This document shows positions 18,274 to 26,268 of a stretch of 64,000 nt of DNA, one piece after another. Where the stretch lies: the NCBI GenBank assembly GCA_965229565.1, contig OZ245888.1, forward strand, positions 930,001 to 994,000. Direction: 5' to 3'. This DNA is from JANQNX01 sp040217095. Lineage in GTDB: Bacteria; Pseudomonadota; Gammaproteobacteria; Eutrophobiales; Eutrophobiaceae. The stretch's first letter is position 1. Every line of letters begins with the position of its first letter. The translations under genes and the position numbers were made by a program. The notes under the pieces were generated by a model. The model was not told the origin of the DNA. It did not search any database and saw only the letters and a list, made by a program, of their open reading frames with translations.

Positions 18274-18765
18274 ATGCGTCACATACTTTCTTTGCTTCTG
18301 GAAAATGAAGCGGGAGCGCTGTCTCGTGTTGCCGGATTGTTTTCAGCCCGTGCGTTTAACATTGAATCGTTGACTGTGGCCCCTACCGAAGACCCGTCAG
18401 TATCGCGTATGACCCTGGTTACGAGCGGATCGGATGCGATCGTCGAGCAGATCAACAAGCAGTTAAATAAACTGGTTGATGTCATTAAGGTGGTCGATCT
18501 TAATGATTATCGTCATATTGAACGCGAACTTATGCTGATCAAGGTATCGGCAGGCAAGAGCGATCGTGACGAGGTAAAACGTATGGTAGATATCTTCCGG
18601 GGACGCATCATCGACGTCACCGAAAATACCTATACCATAGAGATGACCGGCACCGGTGAAAAACTTGATGCCTTTATTGAGGCGCTGGATGAAAAACTCA
18701 TCCTGGAAGTGGTGCGCTCCGGTGTGTCGGGGATCTCACGTGGCGACAAGGCCATTCAATCCTGA
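18274..18765 (+). CDS. ilvH: Acetolactate synthase small regulatory subunit
   Basis: The 163-residue regulatory subunit that binds IlvB and confers valine feedback inhibition. The N-terminal ACT domain begins LSLLLENEAGALSRVAGLF (about 5-23) with the NIESLTV segment that follows, and the C-terminal half has the second regulatory domain (GDK near the end). Length matches E. coli IlvH. It lies 1 base after the ilvB stop and 33 bases before ilvC. Confidence 0.95.
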   Translation: MRHILSLLLENEAGALSRVAGLFSARAFNIESLTVAPTEDPSVSRMTLVTSGSDAIVEQINKQLNKLVDVIKVVDLNDYRHIERELMLIKVSAGKSDRDEVKRMVDIFRGRIIDVTENTYTIEMTGTGEKLDAFIEALDEKLILEVVRSGVSGISRGDKAIQS

Positions 18766-18798
18766 ATTCAAAAAAATTAATTTTAACGAGAGCTAGTT

Positions 18799-19815
18799 AT
18801 GAATATCTATTATGACAAAGATGCCGATCTGTCCCTGATCCAGGGTAAGCAGGTTGCAATTATTGGTTACGGTTCACAGGGTCACGCCCATGCAAATAAT
18901 CTGAATGATTCCGGTGTGAAAGTATGTGTTGGTTTGCGCGAAGGCTCTTCCTCTGCAGCCAAGGCGAAAAATGCAGGACTCGATGTAAAATCCATTGCTG
19001 ACGCTGTTGCCAGTTCCGATGTGATCATGGTGCTGGCCCCGGATGAACACCAGGCCGAGCTCTATAAAAACGAAATTGAACCCAACATCAAGAAAGGTGC
19101 GGCACTCGCTTTCGCACACGGTTTTAATGTTCATTTCCAACAGATCGTGCCGCGTGCTGACCTGGATGTGATTATGATCGCACCCAAGGGACCGGGCCAT
19201 CTTGTTCGTGCTACCTACCAGGGTGGTGGTGGTGTGCCGTCATTGATCGCCGTATTCCAGGATGCGTCCGGTCAGGCCAAGGACATTTCCCTTTCCTATG
19301 CATCAGCCAATGGTGGCGGCCGTGCCGGTATCATAGAGACTTCTTTCAAGGAAGAAACCGAAACAGACCTGTTCGGTGAACAGGCGGTGCTGTGTGGAGG
19401 TATTACTGCACTGATCCAGGCCGGTTTTGAAACGCTGGTGGAAGCGGGTTATGCACCGGAGATGGCCTACTTTGAATGTCTGCATGAAACCAAGCTGATC
19501 GTTGACCTGATCTACGAGGGTGGCATCGCCAACATGCGTTATTCCATCTCTAACACTGCCGAGTACGGTGACTTTACTCGTGGACCGCGCGTGATTACTG
19601 AAGAAACCAAGCGCGAGATGAAGAAGATCCTGACCGAGATCCAGCATGGCGAATTTGCCCGTGAGTTTATTCTCGAAAACCAGAGCGGTGCCGCGGTAAT
19701 GAAGGCAAAACGACGCATCAGTCGCGAACACGGTATCGAGGTCGTGGGAGAAAAACTCCGCTCAATGATGCCGTGGATCAAGGACAACAAACTGGTTGAC
19801 CAGACAAAGAACTAA
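18799..19815 (+). CDS. ilvC: Ketol-acid reductoisomerase (NADP), class I
   Basis: It converts acetolactate to dihydroxyisovalerate by alkyl migration and NADPH-dependent reduction. The 338-residue length identifies the short class I form, not the long enteric form. The NADP loop is GYGSQGHAHANNL (about 23-35). The knotted C-terminal domain carries the Mg-binding acidic residues in LFGEQAVLCGG and in the ECLHETKLIVDLIYEGG segment. A ribosome-binding site (ACGAGAG) lies about 8 bases upstream of the ATG. The gene continues the ilvBH operon; a psd-like gene follows after 56 bp. Confidence 0.96.
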   Translation: MNIYYDKDADLSLIQGKQVAIIGYGSQGHAHANNLNDSGVKVCVGLREGSSSAAKAKNAGLDVKSIADAVASSDVIMVLAPDEHQAELYKNEIEPNIKKGAALAFAHGFNVHFQQIVPRADLDVIMIAPKGPGHLVRATYQGGGGVPSLIAVFQDASGQAKDISLSYASANGGGRAGIIETSFKEETETDLFGEQAVLCGGITALIQAGFETLVEAGYAPEMAYFECLHETKLIVDLIYEGGIANMRYSISNTAEYGDFTRGPRVITEETKREMKKILTEIQHGEFAREFILENQSGAAVMKAKRRISREHGIEVVGEKLRSMMPWIKDNKLVDQTKN

Positions 19816-19871
19816 TCTGTTTTTGATGTTTGGCGATACCGGTTTACGCTGCCAGCAAGTAGCTGAGCATT

Positions 19872-20528
19872 ATGCCTAGTAACCGATATCCTTTTATTGC
19901 CCGAGAGGGCTGGCCATTTCTCATAGCACTGCTGGTCCTGGCAGTGCTGTGTCAAATCTTTATCCATACTGCAGTCATGTTGTTTGTCTTGCTGTTAATG
20001 GCCGGATTGGCCTACCTGTTTCGGGATCCGTTTCGTCCGATCCCGTCGCAACCCCTGGCAGTACTGAGCCCGGTCTATGGCGTTGTAACGCTCGTTGAAG
20101 AAGCCGAGGAAGTCAGGTTACATACCCGCGCCAACCGTATTCAGATCGATACCCGCATTCAGGATGTGTATTCACTACGTAGCCCGATAGAGGGCAAGGT
20201 CATGCAGCACTGGTGTTCCAATCCCTGCGCAAACGAAAAACGCAGGCATTTCGATTTTCATATCAAATCCGATGAAGGCGACAATATTGTGACCGCGATA
20301 CGACTGCGCGATATTATTCCAAGCTTTCATGTCTACCTCCATTCCGGTGAACGTGTCGGCCATGGCCAACGCTGCGGCTATATCTTTTTTGGCGGTGTGG
20401 TAGATATCTTTCTACCTCTCGAATGCAAGATACAGGTAGAAGAGGGACAGGAAGTCGAATCGGGCAGTACCATTCTAGCCCAGTTGATCCATTCCGAAGC
20501 CACCAGCGCCATCCCCAAGGTCGAGTAA
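19872..20528 (+). CDS. Phosphatidylserine decarboxylase-like protein lacking catalytic residues
   Basis: A 218-residue homologue of short-form (Asd/Psd-type) phosphatidylserine decarboxylase, in the conserved place between ilvC and pssA. The N-terminal membrane hairpin (about 15-45), SPVYGVV (65-71), SPIEGKV (104-110) and GYIFFGG..DIFLP (169-182) align with the family. Normal enzymes cleave themselves at a GS pair (FGSRVD) to form a pyruvoyl cofactor; here it is FGGVVD (Gly174-Gly175). The His of the FNVHVNRSP motif is Tyr100 in QDVYSLRSP. Without the Ser no pyruvoyl group can form, so this is probably a non-enzymatic or repurposed homologue. A true psd would be expected elsewhere. Confidence 0.75.
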   Translation: MPSNRYPFIAREGWPFLIALLVLAVLCQIFIHTAVMLFVLLLMAGLAYLFRDPFRPIPSQPLAVLSPVYGVVTLVEEAEEVRLHTRANRIQIDTRIQDVYSLRSPIEGKVMQHWCSNPCANEKRRHFDFHIKSDEGDNIVTAIRLRDIIPSFHVYLHSGERVGHGQRCGYIFFGGVVDIFLPLECKIQVEEGQEVESGSTILAQLIHSEATSAIPKVE

Positions 20529-20609
20529 GCCGCAAGATACTGCAACTTTCCTTTAAGTCGCGGGACAACATGGTTACACTCGGTACAGAAGAATTCACAA
20601 CATGGATTG

Positions 20610-21368
20610 ATGACTGTGAGTAATCGTCGACGCGGTATATACCTGCTACCAAACCTGTTTACGACCGGCGCCCTGTTTGCCGGTTTTTACGCTATCGTGG
20701 CTGCGATGAACAGTTCCTACGAGGCGGCGGCGATCGCGATCTTTGTTGCCATGGTGCTGGATGGTATGGACGGGCGCATCGCCCGGCTGACCAATACGCA
20801 AAGTGATTTTGGTATGCAGTATGACAGCCTCTCGGACCTGGCCTCGTTTGGCCTGGCACCGGCACTGGTCATGTACCAGTGGGCATTGTTTGAAATGGGC
20901 AAGGTGGGCTGGCTGGCCGCTTTTATCTACGCGGCATCGGCAGCTTTACGCCTGGCTCGCTTCAATACCCAGGCCAAGAGCATCGATAAACGTTTCTTCC
21001 AGGGGTTACCAAGTCCGGCCGCGGCGGCGGTTATTGCCAGTACTGTCTGGGTGGCGACTGATTATGGTTTTCCCGACGGACACACTTTCCTGGTGTTTTG
21101 CCTGCCGGTGACGATGCTGGTGGGGATACTGATGGTCAGCAATATTCGTTACCACAGCTTCAAGCAGATTGACCTGAAAGGCCCGGTGCCGTTCATGGCT
21201 ATCCTGTTGATCATCGCGGGCTTCGTCTTTATTGCTATCTCTCCCTCGTTAATCCTGTTTGGTATGTCTACCATTTACGCGATCTCGGGTCCAATCCTGA
21301 CATTGCTTACCCTGCGTCGACATCGTGCCTCACGCCAGTCTGGTGATAATAGTAATACTGAAGCGTAA
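20610..21368 (+). CDS. pssA: CDP-diacylglycerol--serine O-phosphatidyltransferase
   Basis: A membrane CDP-alcohol phosphatidyltransferase (252 residues from ATG 20610; a TTG lies one codon upstream) that makes phosphatidylserine, the precursor of phosphatidylethanolamine. The family motif DGx2ARx8Gx3Dx3D is complete: DGMDGRIARLTNTQSDF followed by GMQYDSLSD (about 50-76). About seven hydrophobic segments follow the subclass II pattern (Bacillus-like, not the peripheral E. coli PssA). It sits 81 bp after the Psd-like gene and upstream of leuA, as in other ilv-psd-pssA-leuA clusters. Confidence 0.93.
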   Translation: MTVSNRRRGIYLLPNLFTTGALFAGFYAIVAAMNSSYEAAAIAIFVAMVLDGMDGRIARLTNTQSDFGMQYDSLSDLASFGLAPALVMYQWALFEMGKVGWLAAFIYAASAALRLARFNTQAKSIDKRFFQGLPSPAAAAVIASTVWVATDYGFPDGHTFLVFCLPVTMLVGILMVSNIRYHSFKQIDLKGPVPFMAILLIIAGFVFIAISPSLILFGMSTIYAISGPILTLLTLRRHRASRQSGDNSNTEA

Positions 21369-21405
21369 GACTTGAATTTCAGCGAAATACGATTATATTT
21401 CTCCC

Positions 21406-21495
21406 ATGCACGTAAATTCTCGTAACTTCATTGATTCCTTTGCTGGTTGCACCATGCAGCCGGCTCTCGTTCGCCTGTCTCTACTGCTGCCCTGA
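21406..21495 (+). CDS. leuL: Candidate leucine leader peptide for leuA
   Basis: A 29-codon ORF 115 bp upstream of leuA. It ends in ALVRLSLLLP and stop, with five Leu codons (CTC, CTG, CTA, CTG, CTG) in the last nine codons. An inner ATG at 21454 would give a 13-residue peptide with the same tail. There is no strong ribosome-binding site. Leader peptides rich in the regulated amino acid followed by alternative hairpins are the known mechanism of leu attenuation in enterobacteria. The position and codon run fit that model, but this is an inference. Confidence 0.45.
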   Translation: MHVNSRNFIDSFAGCTMQPALVRLSLLLP

Positions 21496-21591
21496 GGGGC
21501 ACATCACACTCACATTAATTCCAGTAAACGCTGCGTCCCTGACGCAAGAATCCTATTTGTATTGCCCACTTTAACGAAATAGACTTGGGCA
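21488..21591 (+). promoter_or_regulatory. Candidate leu attenuator hairpins
   Basis: Three mutually exclusive pairings can be drawn. TGCCC (21488-21492, within the Leu codons) pairs with GGGCA (21497-21501). That GGGCA can instead pair with TGCCC (21563-21567). TGCCCA (21563-21568) can also pair with TGGGCA (21586-21591), which is followed by TGGTTTT. A separate 6-bp hairpin TGCGTC/GACGCA lies at 21532-21546. A ribosome stalled at the Leu codons would cover the first arm and free the second. The terminator arm and its T-run are weak, so the assignment is tentative. Confidence 0.35.
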
Positions 21592-21610
21592 TGGTTTTGG
21601 AGTAGAGAAA

Positions 21611-23149
21611 ATGAAGGACAAGTTAATAATATTCGATACGACACTTCGCGATGGCGAACAATCGCCCGGCGCGTCGATGACAAAAGATGAAAAACTTCGT
21701 ATCGCCAAGGCCCTTGAGAAAATGAGGGTGGATGTCATCGAGGCCGGTTTCCCGATTGCCAGTCCCGGTGATTTTGAATCGGTGAAGGCCGTGGCCGAAC
21801 TGGTTAAGGACAGTACCGTATGCGGACTCGCGCGGGCACTGGACAAGGATATCGATCGTGCCGCCGAGGCCCTGAAGCCGGCAAATTCTGCCCGTATCCA
21901 TACCTTCCTCGCGACCTCGCCGATACACATGAAAGAGAAGTTGCGCATGTCACCGGACGAGGTCGTGGAAAACGCCGTCAAGGCAGTGAAACGGGCCAGG
22001 AATTATACCGATGACGTGGAGTTTTCACCGGAAGATGCCGGCCGTTCCGAGTTTGAATTTCTTTGCCGCGTACTCGAGGCAGTGATTGATGCCGGTGCGA
22101 CCACGGTAAACATCCCGGACACGGTAGGTTATAACCTGCCACAGTTTTTTGGTGAGTTGATTGGTAAACTGATTGCCAATGTACCCAATTCCGACAAGGC
22201 TGTTTTCTCGGTGCATTGTCATAACGATCTTGGCCTGGCAGTGGGTAACTCGCTGGCCGCCGTATTAAACGGTGCACGCCAGGTCGAGTGCACGATCAAC
22301 GGCCTGGGTGAGCGGGCCGGTAACGCTGCCCTTGAAGAAGTGGTCATGACCGTGCGTACCCGGCGTGATGTGTTCACCTGCGATACCGAGCTTGATACCC
22401 GTGAGATAGTGCATTGTTCACGTCTGGTTTCCACAATCACCGGTTTCCCTGTACAGCCCAACAAGGCCATCGTCGGTGCCAATGCCTTTGCGCATGAATC
22501 CGGTATTCACCAGGACGGCGTGCTCAAGAGCCGCGAGACCTACGAGATCATGCGTGCCGAGGATGTCGGCTGGAATGCCAATCGCATGGTGCTGGGTAAA
22601 CACTCGGGTCGCAATGCCTTCAAGTCCAAGCTGGAAGAACTGGGCATACGCTTTGACAAGGAAGAAGACCTGAATGCCGCCTTTGCCGCGTTCAAGGATC
22701 TGGCCGACAAGAAACACGAGGTGTTTGATGATGACTTGCAAGCCCTGGTTAGCGATACCATCCAGGAGGCAGCAGATGAAAAGATCAAACTGGTGTCATT
22801 AAAGGCCAGCGTGGAAACGGGTGAGACACCGGTTGCAGAGATCACGCTCTCTATCGATGGCAATGAACAGCATGCCCGTGCCGAGGGTGGCGGTCCGGTA
22901 GATGCCACGTTCAAGGCCATTGAAAGCATGGTCAACAGTGGTTGTAACCTGCAACTGTACTCGGTCAACAACATTACCACCGGGACGGACTCACAGGGTG
23001 AAGTCACCGTACGTATCGACAAGTCAGGCCGTATAGTCAACGGCCTCGGTGCCGATACCGATATCGTGATGGCCTCGGCCAAGGCCTATATCAATGCGTT
23101 GAACAAGGTCATGGCAACATCAGAGCGAGCGCACCCACAGCGGCTGTAA
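21611..23149 (+). CDS. leuA: 2-isopropylmalate synthase
   Basis: The first committed enzyme of leucine synthesis, condensing acetyl-CoA with 2-ketoisovalerate. The 512 residues are normal for the bacterial LeuA. The catalytic barrel starts with FDTTLRDGEQSPGASM (about 8-23). The metal-binding HCHNDLGLAVGN (about 201-212) and the AHESGIHQDGVLK segment (about 295-307) are present. The C-terminal LeuA allosteric domain (from about 390), the site of leucine feedback, is complete. GGAG lies 12 bases before the ATG. It is probably controlled by the leader peptide upstream. Confidence 0.96.
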   Translation: MKDKLIIFDTTLRDGEQSPGASMTKDEKLRIAKALEKMRVDVIEAGFPIASPGDFESVKAVAELVKDSTVCGLARALDKDIDRAAEALKPANSARIHTFLATSPIHMKEKLRMSPDEVVENAVKAVKRARNYTDDVEFSPEDAGRSEFEFLCRVLEAVIDAGATTVNIPDTVGYNLPQFFGELIGKLIANVPNSDKAVFSVHCHNDLGLAVGNSLAAVLNGARQVECTINGLGERAGNAALEEVVMTVRTRRDVFTCDTELDTREIVHCSRLVSTITGFPVQPNKAIVGANAFAHESGIHQDGVLKSRETYEIMRAEDVGWNANRMVLGKHSGRNAFKSKLEELGIRFDKEEDLNAAFAAFKDLADKKHEVFDDDLQALVSDTIQEAADEKIKLVSLKASVETGETPVAEITLSIDGNEQHARAEGGGPVDATFKAIESMVNSGCNLQLYSVNNITTGTDSQGEVTVRIDKSGRIVNGLGADTDIVMASAKAYINALNKVMATSERAHPQRL

Positions 23150-23153
23150 CCAT

Positions 23154-23852
23154 ATGCATCACGAACCGACCCGGCTGCAATACCTGAAAGAAATGGGCAT
23201 CGATGTCTGGGTTGATCGTGATGCGCCGGTACTTGATGCAGATACTGCCGAACCCGCTGCCAGCAATGTGAGTGTGAGTCGTATCGAGGATATCCCGGAA
23301 CTGGTCGCATTACGTGAGCAGGTTGCAGGCTGTACCAGTTGCAGCCTGCATGAGTCGCGCACGCAGACCGTGTTCGGTGTCGGTAATGCCAGTGCCGACT
23401 GGCTGGTTATTGGTGAGGCGCCCGGTGCAGACGAGGATCGCCAGGGCGAACCCTTTGTTGGTCGTGCAGGCAAGTTGTTAAACGCAATGCTATTGGCAAT
23501 CGGGCTGGAACGTGAGCAGGTCTTTATTGCCAATATTTTAAAATGCCGGCCACCCAATAACCGCGACCCGAAACCGGAAGAGGTGCAGGCCTGCGAACAT
23601 TTCCTGAAACGCCAGGTAGAATTGATACAACCGAAGTTGATCCTGTGCGTAGGACGCATCGCCGCGCAAAACCTGTTAAAGGTCGATACGCCGATTGGCA
23701 AGATGCGCGGTAAACAATTCCAGTTGGAAGGCACGGGTATCCCGGTCATGGTGACTTACCATCCTGCCTACCTGCTGCGTTCGCCACGGGAAAAGCGCAA
23801 GGTCTGGGAAGATCTCAAGCAGGCCATGCGTCTATACAGGGAACAGGCATGA
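23154..23852 (+). CDS. Uracil-DNA glycosylase family 4 (4Fe-4S)
   Basis: A DNA repair glycosylase (232 residues) that removes uracil. Four cysteines that ligate the iron-sulfur cluster are in place: Cys60 and Cys63 (CTSC), Cys131 (LKCRPPNNRDP) and Cys147 (ACEHF). Motif A is GEAPGADEDRQGEPFVGRAG, broken at about 87-106, and motif B is YHPAYLLRSP (about 200-209). Residues 1-45 are a poorly conserved extension. Only 4 bases separate it from leuA, and its stop overlaps the rimI start, so it is translated from the same operon. Confidence 0.92.
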   Translation: MHHEPTRLQYLKEMGIDVWVDRDAPVLDADTAEPAASNVSVSRIEDIPELVALREQVAGCTSCSLHESRTQTVFGVGNASADWLVIGEAPGADEDRQGEPFVGRAGKLLNAMLLAIGLEREQVFIANILKCRPPNNRDPKPEEVQACEHFLKRQVELIQPKLILCVGRIAAQNLLKVDTPIGKMRGKQFQLEGTGIPVMVTYHPAYLLRSPREKRKVWEDLKQAMRLYREQA

Positions 23853-24334
23853 GTGCAGTGTTAAAACAGGCGGATTTTTCTATTCGTCCTATGCATGACG
23901 AAGACATCGCTTCTATCATGAAAATCGAGAGGCAGGCGTACAATTACCCGTGGTCGGCACAGATCTTTCGTGACTGCCTGCGCGTTGGTTATTGCTGCTG
24001 GGTAACGGAACACCAGGAAAACATCGTGGCCTATGGCATCATGACGGTGGCCGTGGGCGAATCACATGTATTAAACCTGTGTGTCAGTCCCGACTATCGA
24101 TCGCAGGGGCTGGGCAAAAAGTTAATGTCTCATCTACTCGATGTCGCCCATGACCATGATGCCAACATGACCTTCCTTGAGGTACGGCCATCGAACTTTG
24201 CGGCCATCAAGCTATACATGGATCTCGGTTTCGACGAGATCGGTATCCGCCGCAATTATTACCCGGCAAAAATAGGTAGAGAGGACGCATTAATACTGGC
24301 CCGAACCGCCGGTGACATGGAACGACAGGTATGA
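23849..24334 (+). CDS. rimI: Ribosomal protein bS18 alanine N-acetyltransferase
   Basis: A GNAT acetyltransferase (161 residues) that acetylates the N-terminal alanine of ribosomal protein bS18. The acetyl-CoA loop is VSPDYRSQGLGKKLMSHLL (about 78-96), with V/L..Q/RxxGxG/A satisfied by RSQGLGK. EVRPSNFAAIKLYMDLGFDEI (about 111-131) is a RimI hallmark, as is the RNYYP near 137. It overlaps the udg stop (ATGA) and the cysM start (ATGA). In gammaproteobacteria rimI is often grouped with udg-like or tsaB genes. Confidence 0.9.
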   Translation: MSAVLKQADFSIRPMHDEDIASIMKIERQAYNYPWSAQIFRDCLRVGYCCWVTEHQENIVAYGIMTVAVGESHVLNLCVSPDYRSQGLGKKLMSHLLDVAHDHDANMTFLEVRPSNFAAIKLYMDLGFDEIGIRRNYYPAKIGREDALILARTAGDMERQV

Positions 24335-25242
24335 CAAAGAACACTCAACTCCCCGATATCGCCACGCTCGAATCTTACGTCGGTAACACCCCGTTGGTGC
24401 GTCTGCAGCGATTACCGGGTGCAACCAGCAACCTGGTACTGGGTAAACTCGAGGGGAATAACCCCGCGGGTTCAGTCAAGGACCGACCGGCACTGAGCAT
24501 GATCAAGCATGCCGAGGAACGCGGCGAGATCAAACCCGGCGATACCCTGATCGAGGCGACCAGTGGTAATACCGGTATCGCATTGGCCATGGCTGCCGCC
24601 ATAAAAGGTTACAGGATGATACTGATCATGCCGGAGAGTATGAGTATCGAACGCCGCGCCGTGATGAAGGCATTCGGTGCCGAGATCGTACTGACCTCCG
24701 CCGACGGCAGCATGGAAGAGGCCATCGATGTCTCGCGCGAAATGGAGGCGGCGGGCAAGGGCCGTATACTGGACCAGTTTGGTAACCCGGATAACCCGCG
24801 TTCGCATTACGAAGGAACCGGCCCCGAGATCTGGCGCGATACCAAAGGCACCATTACCCACTTTGTCAGTTCCATGGGTACCACGGGTACCATAATGGGG
24901 ACGTCGCGTTTCCTGAAAGAAGTGAACCCGGACATCCAGATTGTCGGTGTGCAACCCGAGGATGGTGCCAAGATTCCCGGCATCCGCCGTTGGCCAGAGG
25001 CCTATTTGCCGAAAATCTATGAACCTGCACGTGTGGATCGCATTATTGATGTCGGCCAGGAACTGGCCGAGAAAACCACGCGCGAACTCGGGGCGAAGGA
25101 AGGTATCTTTGCCGGTATCTCTTCCGGTGGTGCCATGGCCGCGGCATTGCAGTTATCTAAAGAGGTCGAGAATGCCGTGATCGTCTGTATTGTTTGCGAT
25201 CGGGGTGATCGGTATCTTTCTACCAAGGTATTTCCTGCATGA
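24331..25242 (+). CDS. cysM: Cysteine synthase B (O-acetylserine sulfhydrylase B)
   Basis: A PLP enzyme (303 residues) making cysteine from O-acetylserine with sulfide or thiosulfate. The PLP lysine is Lys50 in NPAGSVKDRPA, with the phosphate loop TSGNTGIALA (about 78-87). The active-site-lid region with RRWPEAYLPKIYEP (about 207-220), rather than the CysK sequence, marks the B isozyme. It is the last gene of the leuA-udg-rimI-cysM string. A long imperfect palindrome begins at its stop codon. Confidence 0.93.
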   Translation: MTKNTQLPDIATLESYVGNTPLVRLQRLPGATSNLVLGKLEGNNPAGSVKDRPALSMIKHAEERGEIKPGDTLIEATSGNTGIALAMAAAIKGYRMILIMPESMSIERRAVMKAFGAEIVLTSADGSMEEAIDVSREMEAAGKGRILDQFGNPDNPRSHYEGTGPEIWRDTKGTITHFVSSMGTTGTIMGTSRFLKEVNPDIQIVGVQPEDGAKIPGIRRWPEAYLPKIYEPARVDRIIDVGQELAEKTTRELGAKEGIFAGISSGGAMAAALQLSKEVENAVIVCIVCDRGDRYLSTKVFPA

Positions 25243-25360
25243 CTACTGCGCTCGGCTACTCGTCGTTAAAAACGAACGAACAATACTCATGTACTAACAT
25301 GTACACTCCGTTTATTAGTTCGTTTTTGCCTCGATTAGCCTACGCTCGTGACGTCCTGCA
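25241..25360. repeat. Imperfect palindromic element after cysM
   Basis: About 120 bases fold back on themselves. The core AAAAACGAAC (25268-25277) pairs exactly with GTTCGTTTTT (25318-25327). The outer flanks (CTCGGCTACTCG and CGATTAGCC..CGCTCG) pair imperfectly, and shorter complementary pieces lie in the loop. The structure begins at the last base of the cysM stop. It could serve as a terminator, but its size and outer arms look like a dispersed intergenic palindromic repeat or MITE. Copy number in the genome would decide. Confidence 0.5.
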
Positions 25361-25404
25361 AAGCTTTTTGAAAACTGTATGTTTACTGGGCGCTAAGGAA
25401 TAAT

Positions 25405-25795
25405 GTCAACAATCGACCCAAAGCAGACATAATTTAATTGAATAACAAAAAAACATTATTTATAGCCTTTTGCTTGAATGGTTTAATCAGCGTAATTGGC
25501 CTTGCTCTGGCTTTGTACTGTATTAACGATATTTATATCGATTCACAAAAGCACCAGGAACTGGGTGCGGCAATGGAGCAGTCGGAAAATCTAGAAGTCT
25601 TGAAGCAAGTAGCGTCAATTATATTAAATGATAATTATCTGATAAAAATTGAATTAAGAAAGATACTTTATATTTTTTCATCATTATTTCTTATAGCAAC
25701 AATCATATCTTCAATTCTTATATTCTCGATTTTTAAGCAAAACACCGATCGGTTGGAAGAAGATTAATAGTGTCTGCTTCTGGCCGGTAGCTGAC
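25405..25795. mobile_element. Inverted-repeat-bounded cassette-like unit
   Basis: Two 27-base sequences (25405-25431 and 25769-25795) are imperfect inverted repeats of each other. Nineteen of 27 positions match, including an exact 9-base core AAGCAGACA / TGTCTGCTT. They bracket a single A+T-rich ORF whose stop lies 2 bases before the right repeat. The unit is inserted between cysM and a resident gene. No transposase or integrase is present, so it would be non-autonomous (cassette or MITE-like). The repeat match is seen directly; mobility is an inference. Confidence 0.45.
25438..25767 (+). CDS. Small two-helix membrane protein inside inverted repeats
   Basis: A 109-residue protein with TTG as its best start, just inside the left repeat. 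Two hydrophobic segments are clear, at about 6-30 and 75-97, separated by a polar stretch rich in Glu, Lys and Asn. No conserved motif is recognised. Base composition is clearly more A+T-rich than the flanking cysM and exonuclease genes, and no good ribosome-binding site is visible. Together with the flanking repeats this suggests acquired DNA. It may be a real but recently gained gene, or possibly not expressed. Confidence 0.5.
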   Translation: MNNKKTLFIAFCLNGLISVIGLALALYCINDIYIDSQKHQELGAAMEQSENLEVLKQVASIILNDNYLIKIELRKILYIFSSLFLIATIISSILIFSIFKQNTDRLEED

Positions 25796-25818
25796 TAACC
25801 GTACACTAGAGAAAATAC

Positions 25819-26259
25819 ATGGAAACAAAAAAATCTTTATTCAGTTTAATTGGAATCGGTCTCGGTTCATTGGCATTACTCATGGCACTGTTTCATTTTT
25901 ACGCGGGTCCGTTATCACCCCAACCTGCTATTGAAGATACAGTCGCTGAAAAAGCAGTCGCCATTCGTGATGCAACCATTGCGGCCTTGAAGGGAGAAGA
26001 GCGGGAAAAAGAAATGGTTGACGTATCCAGCCTGGACCTGGACAAGGTGATGAGTATCGTAACGGCCATGTTGGGTGGTCTCGCGATTATCCTGGGCGTC
26101 ATCGGTTTTGTCAGGCATGAACCACTACGTGCGGCAACCGGGGCCGCTGTGCTTGGTGGCACTGCGATCGCGTTTCAGTTCCTGGTAGTCGCGCTGGGAC
26201 TGATTGTTGGTGTTATTCTTATTGCTGTCATTTTGAGCCAGCTTGGCTTTGATATTTAA
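25819..26259 (+). CDS. Uncharacterised small membrane protein
   Basis: A 146-residue protein. One membrane helix lies near 10-30, then a charged periplasmic or cytoplasmic stretch (about 35-75, with the helix-like AVAIRDATIAALKGEEREKE), then three close hydrophobic segments (about 78-98, 106-124 and 124-143). A short DLDKVMSIV segment precedes the second helix. I do not recognise the family. It is 9 bp upstream of the exonuclease gene in the same direction, so it may be co-transcribed with it. Confidence 0.65.
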   Translation: METKKSLFSLIGIGLGSLALLMALFHFYAGPLSPQPAIEDTVAEKAVAIRDATIAALKGEEREKEMVDVSSLDLDKVMSIVTAMLGGLAIILGVIGFVRHEPLRAATGAAVLGGTAIAFQFLVVALGLIVGVILIAVILSQLGFDI

Positions 26260-26268
26260 TTTGTCACT

